A DNA stretch of 64,000 nt from Aquabacterium sp. NJ1 (GTDB taxonomy: Bacteria; Pseudomonadota; Gammaproteobacteria; Burkholderiales; Burkholderiaceae_C), in assembly GCF_000768065.1 (NCBI RefSeq), contig NZ_JRKM01000001.1, forward strand, positions 2,294,001 to 2,358,000, written 5' to 3'. The position numbers and the translations under genes are program-made. Below, one piece after another: positions 43,231 to 52,907 of the stretch; positions within the stretch are counted from its first letter, which is position 1, and the number at the start of each line of letters is the position of its first letter. The notes below the pieces were generated by a model, which had not been told where the DNA came from, searched no databases, and was given only the letters and a program-made list of their open reading frames with translations.

Positions 43231-45261
43231 TCAGGCGCGGCGTGGCAACTGCCTGCCCATGGCCGCTTGCATCAAGACGTCACTCATGTCCCCACCAGGA
43301 GTCCAGCCGATAAATCCCAATGACCAGCCGTAGGCGTGATATGCCCACGAAAAGTGGTACTTCTGCGCCACGCAAAGGATGTCCTGAATGTAGGCTGCAC
43401 GCGACTTCTCCATGTCATCGCCCGATGTCGCCGAGAAAAACGACGCGATGGCGATAGGCGCATAGTAGGGATAGAAAGGACTTGCCGTGTCCCTGGCCGC
43501 TCTATAGAAACCCTGCGCAATGGCCTGATTTGGCGCCTTGTATTCGACCCAGTACCGGTCGGCCTGGATCTGAACCTTGGCCTTGGTCACGAAGAATGCC
43601 TCTGTTCCGGGCTCTCCTGCCGAGATGGTCATCAGCACATCGTTCGTAAAGTTTGATGCGGCCCACTTCCTGGGGTCCGGATCCGTTGGAGGTGTACGGG
43701 TGGCGGGTACAGCAAACCCCATCGCGTAGTCTTCGGCACGGATCACGGGACAATCTGCAACGCCTCGCTTGGTCGGTGTCTTGCCGTTCGTAGGTGGCAC
43801 TGGAGGCAGCGGAATACCTGTTACGCCCGACAGTGAGGGTCGCCCAAAACTCCAGCGATTGATGTTATCGAAATACGCCCGCACATACGTACCGTCTGGC
43901 CCCTGGAATACATCGAATTCCGTGATCCATCTGGACCTGGGATGCAAGGAAACGTCGGCCCACTGAGGCAGGTATTTCCTTTGCTCCGCCGCATCACTCG
44001 TCACCGATGCGGCGAGGAACTTCTGATTGTCTACCCAGACCAACTTGACTCTGTCAGGATTTGGCGGACTCACCGACTCGAGTACGGGTTGAACAAACGA
44101 AAACTCGCCAACAAAAATGGGCTGCACGTTGCCGCCTGCCTGAGCGGCAGCTTGTAGTGCGATAGGCTCCCGCCATTGCGTGGCCACGTCGTCCATGTTG
44201 TTCATGGGTTCGACCTTTCCACCCCAGTCTTCGCAGATCACGTTTGCTGAGTCGTCAACCCAATTGCCGGCCGAGTCCCAATTGCGAGCGATACGCCTGA
44301 GGGAGCCTGAAGGGTAAGTCCACCCCAATGCCGGCCACAGCCCCGCACTGACGCCTTGAGACGTGATGCTGATGGATTGATAGGCATGAAATTGATAGAC
44401 GATCCAGCCGCTTGCCCCGGCCGATGACACCTGGCTGCTCCAGCGTGACATGCCCAGTGCACTGTCATACAGGTAGGTGGGACTGCCGCCCGTCGTGGAT
44501 GGTGCATTGAACAGCTTGATGTGCAAGGGCTCACCGGTCGGGCAGCAGATGACGATTGGTGTGGGACTGACCAAAGACGTCAAACTGAGCTCTTGCGTGC
44601 GAATGCCATCGATGATCTTCTGTGCAATCTGCGGCCAGCCATAGATGGCCTCACGAGCCCGCTTGATACTCAACACCACTCCCGCAGGCGCAGGCGTCTT
44701 GATGGGCGGCTCATTGAGCGGATCTATGCCGATCAGAGCGACTTCAGCACCGAACTCCTGGATGCATTGCTTCCAGAAGCCGACCAGTGTGTCGCAATTA
44801 GCTTGGGTGCTTGCATTACTGACTTCGCCATAGGTCACGAGGTCCGTGCCCCCGGGATAACCGCACACCAGAATGACGCCCATATTCAGAGCTTCACAGG
44901 TCTTCAGAATGCCTCGAACACGATCGCGGTATGCATAAATGGTTTGGAGATCATCGATGGCGTTAACCAGATTGATGTCTGCAGACGGACTCCAACCCTT
45001 GTCCTTGATCAGCGCGATGTTGTTGAAATCTGGCGTCTCTCCGCCCAGCCACAGCCGTATAGCGTTGTAGCTTTGCTTGTTGGCGAGATTGGCCAAGGTG
45101 CGATGCGCAAAGTTGTACGTCGACGTATCTCCTGTAAAAGCATTGACGAGCGGCACCGACTGATCGGGTTTTGCGATTTCAAGATGGACGTTTGCCCCTG
45201 CGACCTTGCCATTCATCCAGGCGGTCCAGGCGTTGGTTCTGTTAAGTGGATTTGCAGGCAT
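43231..45261 (-). CDS. GH5-like glycoside hydrolase without signal peptide
   Basis: Protein of 676 residues with clan GH-A glycosidase features: ALIGIDPLNEPP holds the Asn-Glu acid/base pair (about residue 175) and QPIFVGEFSF a Gly-Glu nucleophile (about residue 390), the cellulase-like arrangement. About 250 C-terminal residues are of unknown fold. No secretion signal is visible at the N-terminus (MPANPLNRTNAW). The start at 45261 has GGAGGG upstream. GC content is visibly lower than in neighbours. With the downstream lipoprotein gene it may form an imported two-gene unit; the polysaccharide is not predictable. Confidence 0.72.
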   Translation of the reverse strand: MPANPLNRTNAWTAWMNGKVAGANVHLEIAKPDQSVPLVNAFTGDTSTYNFAHRTLANLANKQSYNAIRLWLGGETPDFNNIALIKDKGWSPSADINLVNAIDDLQTIYAYRDRVRGILKTCEALNMGVILVCGYPGGTDLVTYGEVSNASTQANCDTLVGFWKQCIQEFGAEVALIGIDPLNEPPIKTPAPAGVVLSIKRAREAIYGWPQIAQKIIDGIRTQELSLTSLVSPTPIVICCPTGEPLHIKLFNAPSTTGGSPTYLYDSALGMSRWSSQVSSAGASGWIVYQFHAYQSISITSQGVSAGLWPALGWTYPSGSLRRIARNWDSAGNWVDDSANVICEDWGGKVEPMNNMDDVATQWREPIALQAAAQAGGNVQPIFVGEFSFVQPVLESVSPPNPDRVKLVWVDNQKFLAASVTSDAAEQRKYLPQWADVSLHPRSRWITEFDVFQGPDGTYVRAYFDNINRWSFGRPSLSGVTGIPLPPVPPTNGKTPTKRGVADCPVIRAEDYAMGFAVPATRTPPTDPDPRKWAASNFTNDVLMTISAGEPGTEAFFVTKAKVQIQADRYWVEYKAPNQAIAQGFYRAARDTASPFYPYYAPIAIASFFSATSGDDMEKSRAAYIQDILCVAQKYHFSWAYHAYGWSLGFIGWTPGGDMSDVLMQAAMGRQLPRRA

Positions 45262-45644
45262 ATTGCCCTCCGTGATTTTTAATAAATAGAGTCGCGCAGA
45301 CACGACCGCGCAATGTCGTGGCGCGTGCTGTAACGAGCAGGCGTCGCCTCCCCCTTCCCGGCTTACTTGTTGTGCCCGCATGATGGCACTGCGTAGCTCC
45401 TCGATCGGAGGTGGCCTACGTTACAGTGTGAAACAACACTGATCAAAATGTTCACCACTGCGACAGTAAGTCCACAGGCCTGCATATAGACACAGTTCGT
45501 CCGCAATCGCACCGGGTTATATAGGCTGCTCAGGCAACCATTTGAAGGCTGAGACGCATCTCCTTACCCACGCTTACGGACGTGCTGCCCGCCCCGATCA
45601 ACACTGCCCTCCCTTGAATCCCTTCATGCAGCAGGAGCAGCAAG
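45262..45644. other. Gene-free region between divergent genes, with a dyad
   Basis: About 380 bp, AT-richer in the middle. A perfect dyad CAGTGT-GAAACA-ACACTG lies at 45424-45441, suited to be an operator for the GH5-like gene. No ORF of note. AGGAG a few bases before 45645 is the ribosome-binding site of the following small gene. Confidence 0.45.
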
Positions 45645-45893
45645 ATGAACGACGTTCGCCCCGTGATTTACGCCGGCCACGATTCCGTGATCGTGCGCCT
45701 GCCGGTCGGCCTGCGCCTGGTGCGCGCCATCATTTCCCGCGAGGCGCTCGAAACCCGCTTCCAGGCCGGGCACAACCGGCAGGACTGGGTCGACACCTAC
45801 CTGGCCAATGCAAGTCAGATCGAAGCCGTGGTGCAGGACAAGATCGCCAAAGCCTGCCCCGAACCCATCGTCGTCTCCAAATACGACTTCTGA
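45645..45893 (+). CDS. Small conserved-looking protein, 82 aa (possibly DUF1488-like)
   Basis: Compact 82-residue soluble protein with a clear AGGAG ribosome-binding site. The pattern of an N-terminal beta strand, ISREALETRF, a helix with ANASQIEAVVQDKI and a final SKYDF resembles DUF1488 proteins, but this is a weak visual match. It is convergent with the PF10118 gene, 14 bp away. Confidence 0.65.
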   Translation: MNDVRPVIYAGHDSVIVRLPVGLRLVRAIISREALETRFQAGHNRQDWVDTYLANASQIEAVVQDKIAKACPEPIVVSKYDF

Positions 45894-45907
45894 TGCGCCA
45901 CGGCCAC

Positions 45908-46792
45908 TCAGCTCACCCCCATCACCTGCGCTGAATACGCTTCGGCCGCCATCACCGGGTCGCCCGTGCGTTCGTAAGCATTCAGCCAGGTCTCGTAGTG
46001 CCCCATCTCGGTGTGCTGCCAGGGGTGGAACCCGGGCTTGTAGTACGACAGGTAATAGCCCAGTGCCGGCAGGAAGACGCCACCGGGCTTGTACAACCAC
46101 CAGGCGCCTTTGAGCAGCATCTTCGCGCGCTGCAAGAAGCCGAATCCATCGTCCTTGAGCAGGCGGTTGACCATGAACCAGTTGCCGATCGGGTACTCGA
46201 TGCTGAAATAGATCAGCCCCGCAATGCGCGTGAAGTAGTTCGCCTTGGCCACCTTGGTCAGCACATCGAAGCAGACGGCCTTGTGCTCCACCTCTTCGAT
46301 CGAATGCCAGGTGTAGACCGCCCGCATGCGCGTATCGAAAGGCTTGATGATGTCGGGCCGCTCCATGAAGGTCGTGCACATCATGGCCGTCATGTGTTCG
46401 GCTGCCGCCGTGTAAGACAGGTTGAAGGCCTTGGACCACGTCGACAGCTGCCACTTGAACTTGGCATCCAGAAAGCGCTGCGTCCAGCCCACGTTCAGGC
46501 CTTGGCCTTCCAGCATGGCGTTGAACTCGGTGTGCACCATGCCGTGCTGCGCTTCCTGGCGCGTGAAGTCCTTGACCTCCTGCAGCAGGTGCGGGTCCGC
46601 GATCTGGTCTCGGTAGGCGCGCACGGTGCTGATGAAGTAGCGCTCGCCGATCGGGAAGGTCAGCGACATCGCGTCGAAAAAGCGCGTCTTGAACGGGTCG
46701 CCGCCATTCCAGAAACGCGGGATGCCGCTGCCCAGCTTGAAATCGAGCTTCTCTCGCGGCTGGATCGGGCGAACTTGTGGGTCTTGTGTCAT
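45908..46792 (-). CDS. PF10118 family predicted metal-dependent hydrolase
   Basis: Helical 294-residue protein matching the uncharacterised metal-dependent hydrolase family PF10118: FKLGSGIPRFWNGGDPFKT near the start, SLTFPIGERYFI, RQEAQHGMVH, EHMTAMM and WHSIEEVEHKAVCFDV. The repeated Glu/His motifs suggest a ferritin-like di-iron site. A hydrophobic segment near 205-225 (IAGLIYFSIEYPIGNWFM) may touch the membrane. Function unknown; oxidoreductase activity on lipids is possible. Confidence 0.85.
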   Translation of the reverse strand: MTQDPQVRPIQPREKLDFKLGSGIPRFWNGGDPFKTRFFDAMSLTFPIGERYFISTVRAYRDQIADPHLLQEVKDFTRQEAQHGMVHTEFNAMLEGQGLNVGWTQRFLDAKFKWQLSTWSKAFNLSYTAAAEHMTAMMCTTFMERPDIIKPFDTRMRAVYTWHSIEEVEHKAVCFDVLTKVAKANYFTRIAGLIYFSIEYPIGNWFMVNRLLKDDGFGFLQRAKMLLKGAWWLYKPGGVFLPALGYYLSYYKPGFHPWQHTEMGHYETWLNAYERTGDPVMAAEAYSAQVMGVS

Positions 46793-46990
46793 GGGCTTGT
46801 CTCCTCGGTGGATCGCAGGGGCGATTGCATACAGACTGGCTTGATCCGTGCCGCCAAAGCTGTGCCTGACAGGCCAATTCGGCGAGCTGTCGCATTAGGT
46901 TCCCGGCGAGGGCTGTTGGCGCGAGGTGACACTTCACGCAGGCCCGCCCAAGCCACACAAATCCTCAGCATGGGCTTGAGGCCGGCTGAT

Positions 46991-48073
46991 ATGCTGGCGC
47001 GCATGGGAAAGCCTGCGCGTCAAGACGGGGCGTCATCGCTCACACCTTCCATTGCCAGCGACTCGTTCAAGTTGCTGCTCAGCAGCGGCTGCCTACTGGC
47101 AGGTATCACGCACATGGCCTTTGGCTTGCTGTTCTACCAGGCCAAGGTGCTGCCCATGGCCCAGGTCAACATTGCCAGCGTGCTGACCTATCTGCTGGCG
47201 GCCTTGCTGCTGCGCCACAACAAGGTGGCCCTGGCCATGTTCATGATGATCGCGGAGGTGGCGGCACACGCCATCCTGGCCGTGATCGCCGTCGGTTGGG
47301 AGAGCGGCTTTCATTACTACCTGCTCATCGTCATCCCGGTCTTCCTGGCCAACCAGCTCAACAAGTGGCCCTTCAAGATCGGCTTTGCCACCTTGATCGG
47401 CGGCGCCTACGTCGCACTGGACTGGTACTGGCGCAAGGCCGCGCCCGCCTACCAGATGGACCTGGGCACACTGGCCTACCTGCACCGCTTCAACCTGGTC
47501 ACCACGATCGCCATCCTCAGCGGGCTGACGGTGCTGTACGTGCACCTCATCACCCAGGCTGAAGAACGCCTGCACGAGCTGGCCACCACCGACAGCCTCA
47601 CCGGCCTGATGAACCGACGCAGCATGCTGGCCGCGCTGGAGCACGAACAGGCCGTGCGTCAACGCCAGCCCCACGACACCTGCGTGCTGCTGGTCGACAT
47701 CGACCACTTCAAGAAGCTCAACGACACCTTTGGCCACAACATGGGTGACTGGGCCCTCAAGGCCGTGGCCGACGTGCTCGAATCCGGCGTGAGGGAGATG
47801 GACTTCGTGGCCCGCTGGGGCGGCGAGGAGTTCCTCATCGTGCTGCCCTTCGCGAACAAGGCGACCGCCCTGCCGGTGGCAGAACGCCTGCGCCTGGCCA
47901 TCTCCGAGCTGCGCTTCCCGTCCTCGGGGCACGCCTTGCGCGTGAGCGCCACCCTGGGGCTGGCCGAGCTGCGTGCTGACGAGCGGGTCGACCAGGCCAT
48001 CCAGCGCGCCGATGCGGCGCTCTACAAAGGCAAGGACGAGGGCCGCAACCAGGTGGTGGTCAGCGCAGGTTGA
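46991..48073 (+). CDS. Membrane diguanylate cyclase
   Basis: Protein of about 360 residues: six hydrophobic segments in residues 20-190, then a GGDEF domain with RWGGEEF and an REMD inhibitory site, so it should be an active, feedback-inhibited cyclase. The open frame extends far upstream as a shadow of the opposite gene; three nearby ATGs (46970, 46991, 47003) are possible starts. I prefer 46991 because GAGG lies about 10 nt upstream. It precedes the secretion operon by 142 bp. Confidence 0.85.
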   Translation: MLARMGKPARQDGASSLTPSIASDSFKLLLSSGCLLAGITHMAFGLLFYQAKVLPMAQVNIASVLTYLLAALLLRHNKVALAMFMMIAEVAAHAILAVIAVGWESGFHYYLLIVIPVFLANQLNKWPFKIGFATLIGGAYVALDWYWRKAAPAYQMDLGTLAYLHRFNLVTTIAILSGLTVLYVHLITQAEERLHELATTDSLTGLMNRRSMLAALEHEQAVRQRQPHDTCVLLVDIDHFKKLNDTFGHNMGDWALKAVADVLESGVREMDFVARWGGEEFLIVLPFANKATALPVAERLRLAISELRFPSSGHALRVSATLGLAELRADERVDQAIQRADAALYKGKDEGRNQVVVSAG

Positions 48074-48092
48074 TCCTGCGATGCAGAGACTA

Positions 48093-48111
48093 GGGGCTTC
48101 CCCCGCCCCTC
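48093..48111 (+). terminator. Small GC hairpin after the cyclase gene
   Basis: AGGGGC (48093-48098) and GCCCCT (48106-48111) flank a 7-nt loop 20 bp after the cyclase stop. There is no T-run, so it is a weak candidate for separating the cyclase and secretion transcripts. Confidence 0.3.
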
Positions 48112-48215
48112 ACATCGGGTAACGAACAGGGTCTGTCCTCCCCCTCTCAAGCGGGAGGGCCCGCAAAATACGCCTGTCCCATAATGCCCGGCATTCATTC
48201 AAGGCCAGGGTTCGC

Positions 48216-50537
48216 ATGTCTTCCTCACTCGCCCACGAAGGGGCGGATAGCCCTATTCCGCCCACGCCCGCCTCACCGCAGCCGCCCCAACCCTGGAAAG
48301 CGCTGTGCCTGCTGGCACGCCTGCACCACATCGCCGCCGACCCTGAATCGCTGGTGCACACGCGCGGCCTGAGCCCCAACGTGCCGGCCACCGACGACGA
48401 GCTGCTGGGCGCCGCCAAGGAACTAGGCCTCAAGGCCAAGATCAGCCGCACCGCCGTTGACCGCCTCTCGCTGGCCCCTCTGCCTGCCCTGGCTCGCCTG
48501 CATGGTGTGGGCGAACAGGCAGACGGCAGCACCCGCTGGGTCCTGCTGGCCCAATGCGATGGCCAACGCGTGCTGTTCCAGGACCCGAACGCCGAAGGCG
48601 GCGGGCGTCCCACCATCGAGCCCATCGAGGTCTTCACCCAACAATGGGCCCCATCTGGTACGGGCGAGCTGCTGCTGGCCACCAGCCGTGCCAGCCTGGC
48701 CGGTGCGCTGGCCAAGTTCGACTTCACCTGGTTCATCCCCAGCATCGTCAAGCACCGCAAGCTGCTGGGCGAGGTGCTGATGGTCTCGCTGTTCCTGCAG
48801 ATCTTTGCGCTGGTCAGCCCGCTGTTCTTCCAGGTCGTGATGGACAAGGTGCTGGTGCACCGCGGCCTGACCACGCTGGACGTGCTGGTCATGGGCCTCA
48901 CGGTGGTCGTCATCTTCGAGAGCCTGCTCACCGGCTTACGCGCCTATGTGTTCAGCCACACCACCAGCCGCATGGACGTGGAACTCGGCGCGCGCCTGTT
49001 CCGGCACCTGGTGCAACTGCCGCTGGCCTACTTCCAGGCCCGCCGTGTGGGCGACTCGGTGGCCCGCGTGCGCGAGCTGGAAAACATCCGCAGCTTCCTC
49101 ACCGGCCAGGCGCTCACGCTGGTGCTCGATGTGGTCTTCTCGGTGCTGTTCATCGGCGTGATGCTGCTCTACAGCGTGCCGCTCACGCTCATCGTGCTGA
49201 TCAGCCTGCCGCTGTACGCCGCACTGATCCTGGGCGTGGTGCCCGTGCTGCGCGGGCGCTTGAACGAGAAGTTCGCGCGCGGCGCCGAGAACCAGGCCAT
49301 GCTGGTGGAGACCATCACCGGCATCCAGACCGTGAAGGCCAATGCCCTGGAGCCCGCCATGGCCCGCCGCTGGGACAACCAGCTCGCCGCCTACGTGTCC
49401 GCCAGCTTCAAGACGCAGACCCTGGCCACCTGGGCCAACGAAGGCATCAACCTGATCGGCAAGCTCATCAACGCCGCCACGCTGTGGTTCGGCGCCAAGC
49501 TGGTGATGGACCATGAGCTGTCGGTGGGCCAGTTCGTGGCCTTCAACATGTTCGCCGGGCGTGTGTCCCAACCCATCATGCGCATGGCCCAGATGTGGAC
49601 CGAGTTCCAGCAGACCGGCATCGCCATGGAGCGCCTGGGCGACATCCTCAACACCCGCACCGAGGTGCCCCCGAGCACCGCTGCGCAACTGCCGCCCATC
49701 AAGGGCCGCATCACGCTGGACAAGGTCACCTTCCGCTACCGGCCCGAGGCCGCGCCCGTGCTGCATGACGTGGGTTTCGACATCCGCCCCGGCGAAATCA
49801 TCGGCATCGTGGGCCGCTCGGGCTCGGGCAAGAGCACGCTGACCAAACTGGTGCAGCGCCTGTACACGCCCGAGCAAGGCCGCGTGCTGATCGACGGCAT
49901 CGACATCAGCCTGGTGGACGCCGCCCAGTTGCGCCGCCAGATCGGCGTCGTGCTGCAAGACAACTTCCTGTTCAACCGCAGCGTGCGCGAGAACATCGCC
50001 ATTGCCGACCCGGCCGCGCCCATCGAAGCCGTGATGCACGCCGCCCGCCTGGCTGGCGCGCACGACTTCATCAGCGAACTGCCCGAGGGCTACGACACCA
50101 TCGTGGGCGAGCAGGGCTCGTCGCTGTCGGGTGGGCAGCGCCAGCGCGTGGCCATTGCCCGCGCCCTGTTCACCAACCCGCGCGTGCTGATCTTCGACGA
50201 GGCCACCTCGGCGCTCGACTACGAATCTGAGGCCATCATCCAGCGCAACATGGCCGCCATCTGCAAGGGCCGCACCGTGATCATCATTGCCCACCGCCTG
50301 AGCGCCGTGCGCCACGCCCACCGCATCGTCGCCATGGAGCGTGGCCGCATCGTCGAAGCCGGCCCGCATGACGAGCTGGTGCAGCGCCCCAAGGGCCTGT
50401 ACGCCTACCTGTGGCGCATGCAGCAAGGCAGCCAGCCGCTCGATGGCCCACATGATGGTCCACGCGCAGGCCATGCAGGCGCGCCGCCAACCGCTGCGCA
50501 AGCTGGCCCGATGCCCGGGGTGGAGGGCCAACCATGA
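48216..50537 (+). CDS. Type I secretion ABC transporter (HlyB-like)
   Basis: Inner-membrane ATPase/permease of 773 residues. Residues about 25-155 form a C39-like domain lacking the catalytic DCG cysteine region, as in HlyB-type transporters of RTX proteins, which do not cleave a leader. Six membrane helices follow (about 170-460), then the ABC domain with GRSGSGKST (Walker A), [17 protein letters not shown] (Walker B) and IAHRLS. Its stop overlaps the adaptor gene by 4 bp. The obvious substrate is the giant RTX protein encoded three genes on. No TolC homologue is in the window. Confidence 0.92.
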   Translation: MSSSLAHEGADSPIPPTPASPQPPQPWKALCLLARLHHIAADPESLVHTRGLSPNVPATDDELLGAAKELGLKAKISRTAVDRLSLAPLPALARLHGVGEQADGSTRWVLLAQCDGQRVLFQDPNAEGGGRPTIEPIEVFTQQWAPSGTGELLLATSRASLAGALAKFDFTWFIPSIVKHRKLLGEVLMVSLFLQIFALVSPLFFQVVMDKVLVHRGLTTLDVLVMGLTVVVIFESLLTGLRAYVFSHTTSRMDVELGARLFRHLVQLPLAYFQARRVGDSVARVRELENIRSFLTGQALTLVLDVVFSVLFIGVMLLYSVPLTLIVLISLPLYAALILGVVPVLRGRLNEKFARGAENQAMLVETITGIQTVKANALEPAMARRWDNQLAAYVSASFKTQTLATWANEGINLIGKLINAATLWFGAKLVMDHELSVGQFVAFNMFAGRVSQPIMRMAQMWTEFQQTGIAMERLGDILNTRTEVPPSTAAQLPPIKGRITLDKVTFRYRPEAAPVLHDVGFDIRPGEIIGIVGRSGSGKSTLTKLVQRLYTPEQGRVLIDGIDISLVDAAQLRRQIGVVLQDNFLFNRSVRENIAIADPAAPIEAVMHAARLAGAHDFISELPEGYDTIVGEQGSSLSGGQRQRVAIARALFTNPRVLIFDEATSALDYESEAIIQRNMAAICKGRTVIIIAHRLSAVRHAHRIVAMERGRIVEAGPHDELVQRPKGLYAYLWRMQQGSQPLDGPHDGPRAGHAGAPPTAAQAGPMPGVEGQP

Positions 50538-52063
50538 GCCACGCCGCCAACCAGGCCACTGCGCCACGCCACCCGCTGGCCGACCTGCTGCGTCACTACA
50601 AGGCCGTGTTCCAGGCCGCCTGGCAGCACCGCCACGAACTGGCCGGCCCGGCCCGCCTGGCCGATGAGGCCGCCTTCCTGCCCGCGGCCTTGAGCCTGCA
50701 GGCCACACCGCCCCACCCCGCACCACGGCGCGCCATCTGGGCCATCTGCGCCCTGTTCACCATCACGCTGACCTGGGCCTGCTTCGGTCAGGTCGACATC
50801 GTGGCCGTGGCACCTGGCCGCATCGTCGTGAGTGAGGGCACCAAGCTCATCCAGCCGCTGGAAGCCAGCGTGGTCAAAACCATCCGCGTGCAAGACGGTG
50901 ACAAGGTCAAGGCCGGCCAGGTGCTGATCGAACTCGACCCCACCGCCGCCGCCGCTGACAACACCCGCGTGATGCAGGAGCGAGCCGGCGCCTTGTCTGA
51001 AGCCTGGCGCACACAGGCGCTGCTCGATGCGCTGGACAAGCACCACAAACATCACGGCAAGCCCCCGGTGCTGCCCGCCGAAGCCCAGGGCCCCGGCAGT
51101 GGCCTGGACGAGACCGAACTGCGCCTGGCCCGCAACCAGCTGGACGCCGAATGGCAGAACATCCAGGCCCAGCAAGCCAAGTTGCAAGCCGACATCGACA
51201 CCAAGAAGGCCGACCTGGAAACCGTGCGCGAGCAAGTCGCCAAGCTCAAGGCCACCCTGCCCATGGCGCAAAAGCGTGAAGACGACTTCGCCAAGCTGGC
51301 CAAGGAAGGCTTCGTGGCCCAGCACGCTGGTGAGGACCGCACCCGCGCCCGCGTCGAGATGGAGCAGGACCTGGCCGCCTACCGCGCCCGCCGTGAAGAA
51401 ACCAAGGCCGAGATCACCCAGGCCGAACAGACCTTGCTCGCCTTCAGGGCCGACACGCTCAAGACCCTGAACGAACGCCACGCCAAGGCCGACCTGCAAG
51501 CCCGCCAGCTGGTGGCCGAAGGCGCCAAGGCCAGCCAGCGCGAAAAGCTCACCACGCTCACCGCCCCGGTGGACGGCACCGTGCAGCAGCTCGCCATCCA
51601 CACCACGGGCGGCGTCGTCACGCCCGCGCAAGTGCTGCTGGTGGTCGTCCCCGACCAGGCGCAAGTCACGGCCGAAGTCACCCTGGAGAACAAGGACGTG
51701 GGCTTCGTCACCCTCGGGCAGGAAGCCGAGATCAAGCTCGAGACCTTCCCCTACACACGCTACGGCACCGTGCCCGCCAAGGTCACCACCATCACGGCCG
51801 ACGCGGTGATGCAGGATCCGGATCCGGCCAAGGCCGCCGCACAGCAGGACAAGGAAGGCGAAAAAGCCCCGCCTCCCGGAGGCGCCGTCTTCCCCGCCAC
51901 GCTCACGCTGGCGCAGCACACCATCAACGTGGACGGCAAACCCATCCGCCTGACACCCGGCATGAACGTCACCGCCGAGATCAAGACTGGCAAGCGCCGC
52001 GTGATCGAGTACCTGCTCAGCCCGGTGCAGAGTTACGCCAAGGAAAGCTTGCGGGAGAGGTAA
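50534..52063 (+). CDS. Type I secretion membrane fusion protein (HlyD family)
   Basis: Periplasmic adaptor of 509 residues linking the ABC transporter to an outer-membrane channel. Cytoplasmic N-terminus, one membrane helix near 65-85 (IWAICALFTITLTWACFG), a first lipoyl half (VAPGRIVVSEGTKLIQPLE), a long helical coiled coil to about 330, the second lipoyl half (LTAPVDGTVQQLAIHTTGG) and a beta-barrel end (NVTAEIKTGKRRVIEYL). Coupled to the transporter gene through ATGA at 50534-50537. Confidence 0.92.
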   Translation: MSHAANQATAPRHPLADLLRHYKAVFQAAWQHRHELAGPARLADEAAFLPAALSLQATPPHPAPRRAIWAICALFTITLTWACFGQVDIVAVAPGRIVVSEGTKLIQPLEASVVKTIRVQDGDKVKAGQVLIELDPTAAAADNTRVMQERAGALSEAWRTQALLDALDKHHKHHGKPPVLPAEAQGPGSGLDETELRLARNQLDAEWQNIQAQQAKLQADIDTKKADLETVREQVAKLKATLPMAQKREDDFAKLAKEGFVAQHAGEDRTRARVEMEQDLAAYRARREETKAEITQAEQTLLAFRADTLKTLNERHAKADLQARQLVAEGAKASQREKLTTLTAPVDGTVQQLAIHTTGGVVTPAQVLLVVVPDQAQVTAEVTLENKDVGFVTLGQEAEIKLETFPYTRYGTVPAKVTTITADAVMQDPDPAKAAAQQDKEGEKAPPPGGAVFPATLTLAQHTINVDGKPIRLTPGMNVTAEIKTGKRRVIEYLLSPVQSYAKESLRER

Positions 52064-52185
52064 TTTAATGGGCCTACATGCAACGCAAGCAGCGCACCTT
52101 ATTGAGCGCCTACAATATTCCAAAAATATTGCGGAACTTAATTTACAGGCCCCACCAAAAACCAACCCTCAACACATTAAAGAAA

Positions 52186-52842
52186 ATGATCGCCACCCTT
52201 CTAGCGGCAACTAGGCACACATCATTAATCATAGCAGCGCTATTATGCGCGTGCACAGATAAGCAACCAAGGATGACTGACACAACAATATTCACGCTAT
52301 CAGGAAGAGGTGTCGAGCAGAAGTTGGAAATACCCACACCCTATCTTGAAGACAAAAAAGAAGTAGAAAACCACTATGTAGTCCTTACCTGCCTCTACCC
52401 TTCCATGAAGCCTGCTGGCGAACTGCATTCATCTCCGCAGAAGGAACACATTCGAATTACGATAAAACGAGCAGAAAAAATCTCATCCGCCGATCTTTTT
52501 CTACGAGAATACACACGATTGAAAGATTCCCCAAAACCAATAAAAACCAAATACATTGGCTCAGATGGCGAATTTGATATATACAAAACACCTATTTCAC
52601 GCACCTCACCAGAGGCTTCAACAACATATATAAAGAAAAATGCTGATGGCAGCTTGATTATAATGGAAGACCCAGGCAATTGGTCGGGAAGTTACCATGT
52701 GAGTCATCGATTAAGCGAGGAAATAGAGATCGAATACCAATTCGACAAGGAATTGAAACCCCACTTCAATGAAGTTGACTCCGCCGTTATAAAACTCACA
52801 AAATCATTCATACCACGACAAGAAATCAAACCAAGCCCCTAA
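52186..52842 (+). CDS. Low-GC lipoprotein, candidate FrpD-like partner of the RTX protein
   Basis: Lipoprotein of 218 residues: signal peptide (TSLIIAALLCAC) with lipobox LCAC and mature domain of unknown fold, rich in Lys, Glu and Thr (YHVSHRLSEEIEIEYQFDK). The start at 52186 gives a proper signal peptide; an upstream reading from 52078 would bury it. GC content is strikingly low compared with the secretion genes before it, like the first 600 bp of the RTX gene after it. By position and type it recalls FrpD, the lipoprotein encoded just before FrpC in Neisseria that binds the FrpC N-terminus. I see no sequence proof of homology. Confidence 0.75.
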   Translation: MIATLLAATRHTSLIIAALLCACTDKQPRMTDTTIFTLSGRGVEQKLEIPTPYLEDKKEVENHYVVLTCLYPSMKPAGELHSSPQKEHIRITIKRAEKISSADLFLREYTRLKDSPKPIKTKYIGSDGEFDIYKTPISRTSPEASTTYIKKNADGSLIIMEDPGNWSGSYHVSHRLSEEIEIEYQFDKELKPHFNEVDSAVIKLTKSFIPRQEIKPSP

Positions 52843-52907
52843 CAGCAAGCTCAGCACCTGAAAAAACAGGTCGCCGCATTTCTATTAAAAACCTCAGGAG
52901 GATGCCC

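Noticed and set aside
45998-46990. Upstream extension of the membrane diguanylate cyclase frame
   Set aside because: This part lies opposite the PF10118 gene and has shadow-like composition. The hydrophobic sensor begins only after about 47030.
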